A DNA stretch of 5,568 nucleotides, taken from contig JAREAF010000243.1 of NCBI GenBank assembly GCA_029240475.1, positions 1-5,568 on the forward strand, written 5' to 3'. The position numbers were made by a program, and so were the translations under genes. The DNA is from Rhodospirillales bacterium. GTDB lineage: Bacteria; Pseudomonadota; Alphaproteobacteria; JAREAF01. The notes beneath the pieces were generated by a model. It did not search any database. It had not been told where the DNA came from and saw only the letters and a list, made by a program, of their open reading frames with translations. This document shows positions 1 through 5,568 of this stretch, piece by piece (within the stretch, counting starts at the first letter, position 1; each line of letters opens with the position of its first letter).

Positions 1-16
1 GAAGCGCCGACAGCCC

Positions 17-23
17 GAGGAGG
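17..23 (+). promoter_or_regulatory. Shine-Dalgarno site for the SDR gene
   Basis: GAGGAGG lies 11 nt before the ATG at 35. The spacing is somewhat long, but the match to the anti-Shine-Dalgarno sequence is full, and no alternative start codon lies between the two. It supports the start at 35 over the internal ATG at 161, which lacks such a site. Confidence 0.55.
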
Positions 24-34
24 CGCGCCAGGGC

Positions 35-952
35 ATGAGAAAGAGCAAGGGCGGCGGGGAGAAGCATCCCGCCAAGGCGAAATCCGGCGGGCGCCAGCAG
101 CGCAAGAAAGGCGGCCAGCCCCCGCAGCACCAGGAGCGCAAGCCGGGCCGCGAATACGAGATGCGGCCCAAGCCCGAGTTCGAGCACGAGCATCGCGGCA
201 GCGGCAAGCTCGACGGCAAGGTGGCGCTCATCACCGGCGGCGACAGCGGCATCGGGCGCGCGGTCGCGCTCGCTTTCGCCAAGGAGGGCGCGGACGTGGT
301 GATCGCCTATCTAGAGGAGGATCGCGACGCCGAGGAGACGCGCTCCCTCGTCGAGGAGGAGGGCCGGCGGTGCCTGCCCATCGCCGGCGACATCCGCGAG
401 GAGGAGTTCTGCAACGAGCTGATCCGCCGCACGGTGGAGGAATTCGGCAGGCTCGACGTGCTGGTCAACAACGCGGCCGACCAGACCCCGCAGGAGCGGC
501 TGGAGGACATCTCCGCCGAGCAGCTGGAGAGCACGTTCCGCACCAACATCTTCTCGATGTTCTACCTGACCAGGGCCGCGCTGCCGCATCTGAGCGAAGG
601 GTCGGCGATCGTCAACTCGACCTCGGTCACCGCCTATCGCGGCAGCCCGCACCTGCTCGATTATTCATCGACGAAGGGTGCGATCGTCTCTTTCACGCGC
701 TCGCTGGCGCTCAATCTCGCCGAGCGCGGCATTCGCGTGAACGCGGTCGCGCCGGGGCCGATCTGGACGCCCCTCATCCCCTCGACCTTCCCGGAGGAGC
801 ATGTGGAGAGCTTCGGCGAGAACGTGCCCCTGAAGCGCGCCGGCCAGCCCGGCGAGGTGGCGATGTGCTACGTCTTCCTGGCCAGCCAGGATTCCTCCTA
901 CATGACCGGCCAGGTGCTCCATCCCAACGGCGGGGAGATCATCAACGGCTGA
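35..952 (+). CDS. SDR-family NAD(P)-dependent oxidoreductase, YghA / general stress protein 39 type
   Basis: This 305-residue short-chain dehydrogenase should use NAD(P)(H) to interconvert an alcohol and a carbonyl; the substrate is unknown. The Rossmann cofactor motif TGGDSGIG lies at residues 67-74, D119 follows in a GDI motif, and NNA is at 145-147. The catalytic set is N171, S197, Y210 and K214, with the usual 13-residue Ser-Tyr and YxxxK spacing. The late VAPGPIWTPLIP stretch (238-249) and the SSYMTGQ / NGG ending are typical of the subfamily of E. coli YghA and B. subtilis YdaD (Gsp39), often annotated glucose 1-dehydrogenase-like. Residues 1-42 are a Lys/Arg/Gly/Gln-rich tail, longer and more basic than in those relatives. 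The ATG at 35 is chosen because a strong GAGGAGG precedes it, although the frame stays open to the window edge. It is convergent with the HPF gene. Family assignment is secure; specificity is not. Confidence 0.93.
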   Translation: MRKSKGGGEKHPAKAKSGGRQQRKKGGQPPQHQERKPGREYEMRPKPEFEHEHRGSGKLDGKVALITGGDSGIGRAVALAFAKEGADVVIAYLEEDRDAEETRSLVEEEGRRCLPIAGDIREEEFCNELIRRTVEEFGRLDVLVNNAADQTPQERLEDISAEQLESTFRTNIFSMFYLTRAALPHLSEGSAIVNSTSVTAYRGSPHLLDYSSTKGAIVSFTRSLALNLAERGIRVNAVAPGPIWTPLIPSTFPEEHVESFGENVPLKRAGQPGEVAMCYVFLASQDSSYMTGQVLHPNGGEIING

Positions 953-961
953 TCCAGGCGC

Positions 962-1016
962 CAGGAGTCAGGGATCGGGAATCAGGATGATTCTGATTCC
1001 CGACCCCTGATACCTG
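962..1016. repeat. Imperfect 24-bp inverted repeat between convergent genes, possible bidirectional terminator
   Basis: The arms 962-985 and 993-1016 pair at 21 of 24 positions around a 7-nt loop (986-992). The inner 11 bp (975-985 with 993-1003) are perfect; non-pairing positions are 966/1012, 967/1011 (G-T) and 974/1004. The octamer GACCCCTG also occurs twice (1002-1009 and 1016-1023), 14 bp apart. It starts 10 bp after the SDR stop and ends 8 bp before the HPF stop, the right place for a two-way transcription terminator. Neither strand has a T-run after the stem, so it is not a canonical intrinsic terminator. It could instead be a dispersed palindromic element of the REP kind. Confidence 0.6.
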
Positions 1017-1023
1017 ACCCCTG

Positions 1024-1404
1024 CTACGCCTCGCCGGGAAGGGCGCCGCCCTGGCGGTGGTTCTTCACCTCGCCCCGCTGCTTGCGCTTGAACTCGACGA
1101 GCTGCCGCTCGGCCGCCTCGAACGCCTCGTTCAGGACCGTGTAGAGATCCGGGTCGCGGTATTTCTGCTGCGGGTGATGGGGCCCGTGGCTTACCACCAG
1201 CTCGCTGCCGGGCACCGACATGTCGACATGCACCGTGAAAAGATTGCCCTTGCGGTGCTGCTTGTGCGGCGCCTCGATCGACACCCGGCAGGCGATGAGC
1301 TGGTCATAGAGCCGGTTCAGCTTTTCGACGCGCTCGCGCACGCGCGCTTCGATGGCGTCGGATGGATCCATGTTGTGGAACCGGATCTCGAGCGGCACAT
1401 CCAT
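1024..1404 (-). CDS. Short HPF/RaiA-family ribosome-associated protein
   Basis: This 126-residue protein resembles the ribosome hibernation factor / sigma-54 modulation family, whose members bind the 30S decoding region and suppress translation in slow growth. It opens with a beta strand (PLEIRFHNMDPSDAIEARV) and a helix containing RVEKLNRLYDQL (residues 25-36). Then come the strand CRVSIEAP, the basic segment HKQHRKGN (47-54), the strand FTVHVDMSV, and a C-terminal helix (about 86-110, TVLNEAFEAAERQLVEFKRKQ). This is the beta-alpha-beta-beta-beta-alpha order of the fold. The C-terminal dimerisation domain of long HPF is absent. I chose the ATG at 1404 because GGGAGA sits 7 nt upstream; longer starts at 1425 (ATG) and 1437 (GTG) add an unconvincing MFGSMDLGECP. 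It lies 81 bp after hemY on the same strand, with no clear promoter in the gap. The family is likely; the exact paralogue is uncertain. Confidence 0.82.
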   Translation of the reverse strand: MDVPLEIRFHNMDPSDAIEARVRERVEKLNRLYDQLIACRVSIEAPHKQHRKGNLFTVHVDMSVPGSELVVSHGPHHPQQKYRDPDLYTVLNEAFEAAERQLVEFKRKQRGEVKNHRQGGALPGEA

Positions 1405-1411
1405 CGGGCAT

Positions 1412-1417
1412 TCTCCC
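1412..1417 (-). promoter_or_regulatory. Shine-Dalgarno site deciding the HPF start
   Basis: GGGAGA on the minus strand lies 7 nt before the ATG at 1404. The two in-frame upstream starts have no comparable site at normal spacing, so this favours the 126-residue form. Confidence 0.55.
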
Positions 1418-1485
1418 AAATCCATGCTTCCAAACACCCGAGCCTAGCGCGCCGGCCCGGCCGCTGGCCACTGGGAGCGCGGCGC

Positions 1486-2895
1486 TCAGGTGATGAGCCG
1501 GGCCGCGGCCACCGATTCCGGTGCGAGCACCGGCTCCCCCGGCTCGGCTTCGCCCGCGGCCTCCATCAAGCGCTTGCGCTCGGAGACCGGCAACGCCGGG
1601 GCCTCCGCCCGGTTCGGCTGGCGCCAGGCCAGCGTGGCGAAGGAACCGCAGCCGTCGCATTTGGCCGACCAGCTCGGATGCGCGGCCCCGCAGCGCTCGC
1701 ACACCCAGGCCGGATCGGGCGCGGCCTCGGCCGCCTTGCGCAGCCAGCGCGCCGCCGCCTCGGGATCGCCGCGCTCCTCCTCTTCGAGCTCGGCCAGCAT
1801 GCGATAGGCGCGCGCCGTGGGGCCAAGCTCGGCCGCCACCTCCAGATGCCGCCGCGCCTCGCCCCACAGGCGCGCGGCCATGGCGACCTCCGCCAGCTCG
1901 AGCCTCGCGTCGCGGGTCGAGCGATTGAGCTCGGCCAGCCGCTCGAAGCGCCGCGCGCGGTCGAGCGGGCTCTCCTCCCCCTTCAGCGCCGTGTAAGCCT
2001 GGGCGAGCGCGGGATGGGGCGTGTCGCTCCAGGCCGTCTCAAGGACGCGCGTGGCTTCGCGGCCCTTGCCCTGCACGATGAGCAGGCCTGCGAGCTGCGC
2101 AGCCGCGGGCACGAAGCCCGGCTCCGGACGATGCGCCTCGCGCGCGAGGCGCAGCGCCTCGGCCGCATCGCCGGTCCGCTCGGCGGCGCGGCTCTGCTCG
2201 ACCAGCACCGCCGCGCGCTGCCGCTTGGCCTGATCGACCGCGATCAGGCTGATCCGCTGCGCCTGGCCGAGCGTCGCGATCGCCTTCTCCCATGCGCCGC
2301 GCCGGATCTGCAGGTCGAGCAGGGTGCGCACCACCCAGGGCGTCTCCGGCCGCTTCTTGTAGGCGCGTTCGGCGAGCTCCAGCGCGGCGATATCGTCGCC
2401 GCCGCGGATCGCCTGCATCAACAGGCCGCGCAGGCCGAGGAAAGCGGTCTCATCGCGCTCGATCATGCGCGTGAAATAGTCGCGCGCCGCCTCCTCGTCG
2501 CCGTCGAGCTGCGCGGCCTGCGCGGCCAAGAGCAATGTGAGCGGCGGTTCGTTGAGGAGCGTCGCGGCGCGCCTGGCTTGGCGCTTGGCTTCCTCCGCAT
2601 CGCCCGCGGCGACCGCGACCATGCCTTGCGTCAGGGCGCGATAGCCCCGCTCGCGCCGACGGTGCGCCCGGCGGCGCAGATAGTCGCGCGGCGAGCGGAT
2701 GGTGAGCCGCCACAGCCGGTAGATCAGCGCCGCGACCGTGGCGGCGACCACGACGGCCAGGATGAGCACGCCGACCGTGCTGTGCAGCTCCCAATTGAGC
2801 CAGCGTAGCGTCACGGTGCCCGGCCGCTCGGCCACCCACACGGCGATGCCGACGATGACGGCGAGCTTCAGCAAGAACAGCAGCGCGCGCTTCAT
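1486..2895 (-). CDS. hemY: HemY-like inner-membrane TPR protein of the heme operon with C-terminal zinc ribbon
   Basis: This 469-residue protein matches the proteobacterial HemY family, which is membrane-bound, carries TPR repeats and sits in heme clusters. It is not the B. subtilis protoporphyrinogen oxidase of the same name. Two hydrophobic helices (about 4-22 and 40-59) flank a short segment containing WLNWELHS; the family's N-terminal domain continues through RSPRDYLRRRAHRRRERGYRALTQGM. The rest is alpha-helical with TPR-like repeats (about 90-390), expected in the cytoplasm. Near the end are C399, C402, C413 and C416 in a CxxC-x10-CxxC arrangement, a probable zinc ribbon. A Glu/Pro/Ala-rich tail follows. 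The ATG at 2895 starts the hydrophobic helix; the frame runs further upstream only as a shadow of the preceding gene. No good Shine-Dalgarno site precedes it, and it begins 13 nt after the mitofilin-like gene stops, suggesting translational coupling. Its biochemical role remains unsettled in the family. Confidence 0.9.
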   Translation of the reverse strand: MKRALLFLLKLAVIVGIAVWVAERPGTVTLRWLNWELHSTVGVLILAVVVAATVAALIYRLWRLTIRSPRDYLRRRAHRRRERGYRALTQGMVAVAAGDAEEAKRQARRAATLLNEPPLTLLLAAQAAQLDGDEEAARDYFTRMIERDETAFLGLRGLLMQAIRGGDDIAALELAERAYKKRPETPWVVRTLLDLQIRRGAWEKAIATLGQAQRISLIAVDQAKRQRAAVLVEQSRAAERTGDAAEALRLAREAHRPEPGFVPAAAQLAGLLIVQGKGREATRVLETAWSDTPHPALAQAYTALKGEESPLDRARRFERLAELNRSTRDARLELAEVAMAARLWGEARRHLEVAAELGPTARAYRMLAELEEEERGDPEAAARWLRKAAEAAPDPAWVCERCGAAHPSWSAKCDGCGSFATLAWRQPNRAEAPALPVSERKRLMEAAGEAEPGEPVLAPESVAAARLIT

Positions 2896-2908
2896 GAGCT
2901 TTGGCCGC

Positions 2909-4477
2909 TCACGGCATCGCGCCGTCGGGCAGGACATGCGCGAGCGCACGCTCGCGCAGCCGCTCGATCGTCTGGTCGGCCGCGACGCGCGCACGCGCCC
3001 CGGCCAGCCACGGCGCCGCGGCCTCCGCCGCAGCCCCCTCCAGCACCTCCAGCTCGCCCAGGGCGCTGGCGAGATCGCCCTCGTTGAGCCGGGCCTCGGC
3101 GCGCGCCACATGCGCTTCGGGCGAATCCCCCGCGACGTCGCCGCCCACGGGGCGGACCGTCACCACCGAGCGCAGCCGCGCCCAGGCCCGGTCGATCCAG
3201 CCGCCACTGGCATCGCCTTGCGCGGCTTGCGCGATCGCGAGCGCGGTGTCGCCGAACCGGATGCGCAGCTCGGCCATGCCGGGGATGCCTTCATCGGCAT
3301 GCTCCTCGAGTTGGCCCAGGAGGGGCGCCAGCTCCGGATCGTCGGCCGCCAGCCGCCGGACGGCGCCAAGCTCCGACGCGTAGGGCTGGCCCGAATCCAA
3401 CGCGGCCTCCAGCTGGCCGGAGGCGAGGATGAAGGCGGTGTGCTGCGTCTGGCCGGAGGCCGCCTCGATGGTCTTGGCGAGGTCCTGCACGCGTCGGGGC
3501 AGCTCGACCAGCCGCGACAGCTCGCCCTGCATCGCGCGCAGCTCGGCGGCATTCTCCTCGATGCGGTTGGAGAGCGCGGCGAGCCGCTCGGGCGCGACCG
3601 CCTGCACGCTCTCGCGGCGAACCGCCTCGATCTGATCGCGCAGGCCCGCGATCTCTCCCGAGACGGCCTCGAGCCGCTGGCCCATCTCCGGAGACGCCCC
3701 ACCCCCGGCGGCAGCGGAGGCGGTCGCGGAAGCAAGGCGATCCAGCTCGCCGCGCAGCTGCTCGTTGAGTTGTTCGAGCTGCTGAACGCGCTGGCCCAGG
3801 TCGCCATCGACCTGCGGCGCGGCGGCGGGCCGGCTCTCCAGCTCGGCAATGCGACGGTCGAAGGCCTCCAGCCGCGCGCCCGCGTCCGCGCCCTGAACGG
3901 GTGCGGGTGTGGGCGCAAGGCCGGCGGCGCGGGTCCACCAGGGCGCCGTGCCCGAGATCAGCAGCGCGATCAGGGCCGAAGCGAGCACTGCCGGCACCAA
4001 GCCGGAGCGGCTGCGCGCGGCCGAGGTTCGGGCCGGCTCCTCCGGCGGCGGCGGCACGAAAGCGGGGGGCGCGCCCTCGGCGGGACGACCAGGCGCGGGC
4101 TCTGCTTCAACCGCAGTCTCCGGCTCCGGCTCGCGCACGGCCGTGGCGGGCTCTTCGGGGGGCGTTCCCGCCGGCTCGGCGGCAGCGGCCTCTCCGCCCG
4201 CCTCGATCACCGGCGGGAAGGAGGGCACCGTGAGATCGCCGGGCTCCCAGACGATGTTGTGGCGGCTAGCCGCGGCCAAGATCTCCTCGCGCCGGTTGGC
4301 GGGGATGGCTCCGCGCTCCTTCCAGCCCTGCACGGTCGAGACCGGCACGCCGAGCTTCTGCGCCATCGGGCGGATGCCGCCGAAGCGCTGGATGACAGGC
4401 TGCGCGGGGAGCGCGCCGTCGGCCGAGCCGGCATCCGTCGGTTGACGCTCCGGATCGCCCTCGTAATCACTGACCAT
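2909..4477 (-). CDS. Mic60/mitofilin-like inner-membrane protein with N-terminal helix-turn-helix domain
   Basis: This 522-residue protein lies between hemD and hemY, where alphaproteobacteria carry their Mic60 (mitofilin) homologue. Residues 28-75 form a Cro/YdaS-like helix-turn-helix (RFGGIRPMAQKLGVPVSTVQ, then GWKERGAIP). Residues 76-152 are a Pro/Ala/Glu-rich linker. Arg-rich 150-158 precedes one transmembrane helix (about 159-178), so by the positive-inside rule the N-terminus is cytoplasmic. A Gln/Glu/Leu-rich coiled coil follows (about 200-340), then a helical C-terminal domain (about 341-522) like the mitofilin signature region, both predicted periplasmic. Relatives shape cristae and intracytoplasmic membranes and contact outer-membrane proteins. 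The ATG at 4477 has AAGAGG 5 nt upstream, so the HTH is part of the product. It overlaps hemD by 11 nt. The mitofilin assignment rests on architecture and synteny more than on strict motifs; the HTH function is unknown. Confidence 0.85.
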   Translation of the reverse strand: MVSDYEGDPERQPTDAGSADGALPAQPVIQRFGGIRPMAQKLGVPVSTVQGWKERGAIPANRREEILAAASRHNIVWEPGDLTVPSFPPVIEAGGEAAAAEPAGTPPEEPATAVREPEPETAVEAEPAPGRPAEGAPPAFVPPPPEEPARTSAARSRSGLVPAVLASALIALLISGTAPWWTRAAGLAPTPAPVQGADAGARLEAFDRRIAELESRPAAAPQVDGDLGQRVQQLEQLNEQLRGELDRLASATASAAAGGGASPEMGQRLEAVSGEIAGLRDQIEAVRRESVQAVAPERLAALSNRIEENAAELRAMQGELSRLVELPRRVQDLAKTIEAASGQTQHTAFILASGQLEAALDSGQPYASELGAVRRLAADDPELAPLLGQLEEHADEGIPGMAELRIRFGDTALAIAQAAQGDASGGWIDRAWARLRSVVTVRPVGGDVAGDSPEAHVARAEARLNEGDLASALGELEVLEGAAAEAAAPWLAGARARVAADQTIERLRERALAHVLPDGAMP

Positions 4478-5222
4478 GAGCGCCTCTTGATCCCCTCCGC
4501 TCCCCTGAGGACGGCAGCAGCGCCAGGAGCGCATCCTGCTCCGGCCGTACGGATACCCGCACGGCCTGCCAACGCATCCCGTCCAATGCCGCTGCAACCG
4601 CCGCGCTGAGGCAGCAGGCCTCGATCTCCGCGCAAGCGGTGCTCAGACCCGCCGCGCTCGCCAAAGTAACAAACGTGCGGGTGGTCCGGGGAGAGAAAAA
4701 CAACGCATATCCGATGGCGCCTTGCCGCATCGTACGTTCGAGGTGCGCGCTGAACGCGGACGGCGTGCGCGCCTCGTACAGGACGGCGGAGCGCGCCTCG
4801 AATCCAGCGCCCCGAAGCAGCGGCACCGGATCGGTCGCGACCGCATCGCCGCGGACGTGGAGGAGCGCGCCTTTGCCGGCCTCGCACGCACGGCGCACCT
4901 TGTCCGTGAGTTCGGCGGCGGTGCCTCCGGCCGCCGTGACATCCCGGAAGCCGAGCGCACGCAGCGACTGCGCCGTCGCCTCGCCGACCGCTAAGACGGG
5001 GGAGCCGCGCTCGGTGGTGCGGGAGGCCAGCGCCCGCGCCCCGTTCCGGCTGGTCACGAGAATGGCCTGAACCCCGCCCAGATCGAGGGGCGGGCCCGCG
5101 AGAGGCACGATCTCCAGCATGGGCTCAAGGAGGCAGGGATAGCCCAGCCGCTCAAGGTGCGCGGCGGTCTCCTCCGCCTCTGGCCGCGGGCGCGTCACCA
5201 GCACGATCGGAAGGGTGGTCAC
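4467..5222 (-). CDS. hemD: Uroporphyrinogen-III synthase
   Basis: HemD (251 residues, normal for the family) closes and inverts ring D of hydroxymethylbilane to make uroporphyrinogen III, the precursor of heme, siroheme, cobalamin and chlorophylls; it is cytoplasmic. Sequence is poorly conserved in this family, but the landmarks are present: LVTRP near the start (8-12), ILVTSRNGARAL (54-65) ending the first half, VGEATAQSLRALGF (78-91), and FFSPRTTRTF in the second half. The LEIVPL segment is also typical. Translation starts with GTG at 5222, preceded by AAGGG at 6-nt spacing. The start overlaps the hemC stop by 4 nt (GTGA), and its own stop lies inside the next gene. The C-terminal tail (SSGERRGSRGAHGQ) is low-complexity and lies in the overlap with the mitofilin-like gene. 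Identification is firm from motifs plus position after hemC. Confidence 0.94.
   Translation of the reverse strand: MTTLPIVLVTRPRPEAEETAAHLERLGYPCLLEPMLEIVPLAGPPLDLGGVQAILVTSRNGARALASRTTERGSPVLAVGEATAQSLRALGFRDVTAAGGTAAELTDKVRRACEAGKGALLHVRGDAVATDPVPLLRGAGFEARSAVLYEARTPSAFSAHLERTMRQGAIGYALFFSPRTTRTFVTLASAAGLSTACAEIEACCLSAAVAAALDGMRWQAVRVSVRPEQDALLALLPSSGERRGSRGAHGQ
4483..4488 (-). promoter_or_regulatory. Shine-Dalgarno site of the mitofilin-like gene
   Basis: AAGAGG on the minus strand, inside the end of hemD, sits 5 nt before the ATG at 4477. It supports a start that includes the helix-turn-helix domain and argues against the longer open frame reaching 4597, which is only hemD read in another frame. 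Confidence 0.55.
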
Positions 5223-5568
5223 CGGATGCCCTTGAGGAAATCCGGGTCGGCCCGCTCCAGGAGCCGGCGCCCGAGCTCCGCGCCGAGCGCGGCGGCATCG
5301 CCAAGGTCGCCCGATTCCTCATCGGACAGCGACCGGCTGCCGTCGGGCAGCGCGATGAGGGCCCTGAGGCGCAGCCGGTCGGCGCCCTGGCGCTGCGCAA
5401 AGGCCGCGATGGGCGTGCGGCAGGAGCCGTCGAGCACGGCCAGCACGGCGCGCTCGGCCAAGAGCGCGGCGGCGGTCTCGGCGTCATTGAGCGCGGCCAG
5501 CGTGGAGTCCGCGCGCGCGTCGCCGAGCCGGCATTCGATGGCGATGATCCCCTGGCCCGCGGCGGGCA
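5219..5568 (-). CDS. hemC: Hydroxymethylbilane synthase (porphobilinogen deaminase), C-terminal part
   Basis: Only the last 115 codons are inside the window; the gene continues past the right edge (full proteins are about 310 residues). HemC joins four porphobilinogen molecules into hydroxymethylbilane in the cytoplasm. The visible part starts with PAAGQGIIAIECR, the conserved end of domain 2. It goes on through LNDAETAAALLAERAVLAVL to LDGSCRTPIAAFA, whose cysteine (codon at 5420-5422) should carry the dipyrromethane cofactor through a thioether bond. The E. coli equivalent is LEGGCQVPIG; the GSCRTPI variant is the usual alphaproteobacterial form as I recall it. The remaining residues form the small domain 3 and end in a LERADPDFLKGIR helix. 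The TGA stop overlaps the GTG of hemD by 4 nt. The TTG at 5461 is an internal leucine codon, not a start. Identification is firm; the N-terminal part cannot be assessed. Confidence 0.95.
   Translation of the reverse strand, partial: PAAGQGIIAIECRLGDARADSTLAALNDAETAAALLAERAVLAVLDGSCRTPIAAFAQRQGADRLRLRALIALPDGSRSLSDEESGDLGDAAALGAELGRRLLERADPDFLKGIR
5229..5233 (-). promoter_or_regulatory. Shine-Dalgarno site supporting the GTG start of hemD
   Basis: AAGGG on the minus strand, within the 3' end of hemC, lies 6 nt before the GTG at 5222. Together with the 4-nt stop/start overlap it indicates re-initiation by ribosomes finishing hemC. Confidence 0.5.

Noticed and set aside
3..38. Upstream gene ending at the TGA 36-38, overlapping the SDR ATG as ATGA
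   Set aside because: Only about eleven codons (ending PRRRARA) are visible; all three frames are open here, so a gene cannot be supported.
1441..1485. GC-rich short palindromes after hemY (such as GGCCGCTGGCC) as an intrinsic terminator
   Set aside because: The stems are only 4-5 bp, common by chance at this GC content, and no T-run follows, so I do not call a terminator.
1057..2808. 583-codon open frame on the plus strand opposite hpf and hemY
   Set aside because: Its protein is Arg/Ala/Gly/Leu-rich without recognisable domains and spans the antisense of two recognised genes and their gap. In GC-rich DNA, long antisense frames arise from codon bias.
2896..3111. N-terminal extension of hemY to an upstream start
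   Set aside because: The extra 72 residues are Arg/Trp/Pro-rich shadow of the preceding gene, and HemY proteins start directly at the hydrophobic helix beginning MKRALLF.
4478..4597. 40-residue extension of the mitofilin-like protein
   Set aside because: It would lie wholly inside hemD, reads as low-quality sequence, and the ATG at 4477 has a proper Shine-Dalgarno site.
2738..4609. 623-codon open frame on the plus strand opposite the mitofilin-like gene
   Set aside because: Low-complexity Arg/Gly/Ala composition, no family resemblance, and complete antisense overlap with a gene that has sensible domains and a ribosome binding site. It is best explained as a GC-rich shadow.
4207..4887. 226-codon minus-strand frame overlapping hemD and the mitofilin-like gene
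   Set aside because: Arg-rich translation with fragments of both genes in the wrong frame; no start signal or family resemblance.
5459..5461. TTG as the start of a separate 80-residue gene
   Set aside because: The frame continues without a stop to the window edge and encodes the conserved PAAGQG...IECR part of HemC, so this TTG is an internal leucine.

Overview
The window is a high-GC stretch (about 70 % by eye) of ordinary chromosomal character, most likely from an alphaproteobacterium. The main evidence is the minus-strand gene order hemC (partial) - hemD - Mic60/mitofilin-like gene - hemY. This is a known alphaproteobacterial arrangement in which a mitofilin homologue sits inside a heme-biosynthesis cluster. 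The HemY C-terminus and the HemC cofactor-loop variant (GSCRTPI) also fit that class. I cannot name a genus.

Layout from left to right. A plus-strand short-chain dehydrogenase of the YghA / general-stress-protein-39 type fills 35-952. It converges on a minus-strand gene for a short HPF/RaiA-type ribosome-associated protein (1024-1404). The 71-bp gap between them holds a near-perfect 24-bp inverted repeat. Everything to the right is on the minus strand, transcribed right to left: the 3' end of hemC (5219-5568), hemD (4467-5222), the mitofilin-like gene (2909-4477) and hemY (1486-2895). These four are packed tightly, with a 4-nt overlap, an 11-nt overlap and a 13-nt gap, so they look like one translationally coupled operon. 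The HPF gene follows hemY after 81 bp and may belong to the same transcript or have its own promoter.

Functionally, HemC and HemD make hydroxymethylbilane and uroporphyrinogen III in the cytoplasm. HemY is an inner-membrane TPR protein linked to the late pathway. The Mic60-like protein is a membrane-anchored coiled-coil protein whose relatives shape intracytoplasmic membranes and mitochondrial cristae. The cluster thus couples tetrapyrrole production to membrane organisation. The SDR and HPF genes both belong to families often tied to stress or stationary phase, but nothing in the sequence shows shared regulation.

The most unusual observation is that the Mic60-like protein begins with a well-formed helix-turn-helix domain. 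It is followed by an acidic Pro/Ala/Glu-rich linker, one transmembrane helix and a long coiled coil. This is a RodZ-like topology (cytoplasmic HTH, membrane anchor, periplasmic part) on a mitofilin body. The second point of interest is a four-cysteine zinc-ribbon at the end of HemY, resembling the C-terminal metal-binding module of LapB/YciM. I saw no mobile elements, CRISPR arrays, tRNAs or rRNAs, and no stretch over 300 bp lacks a gene.
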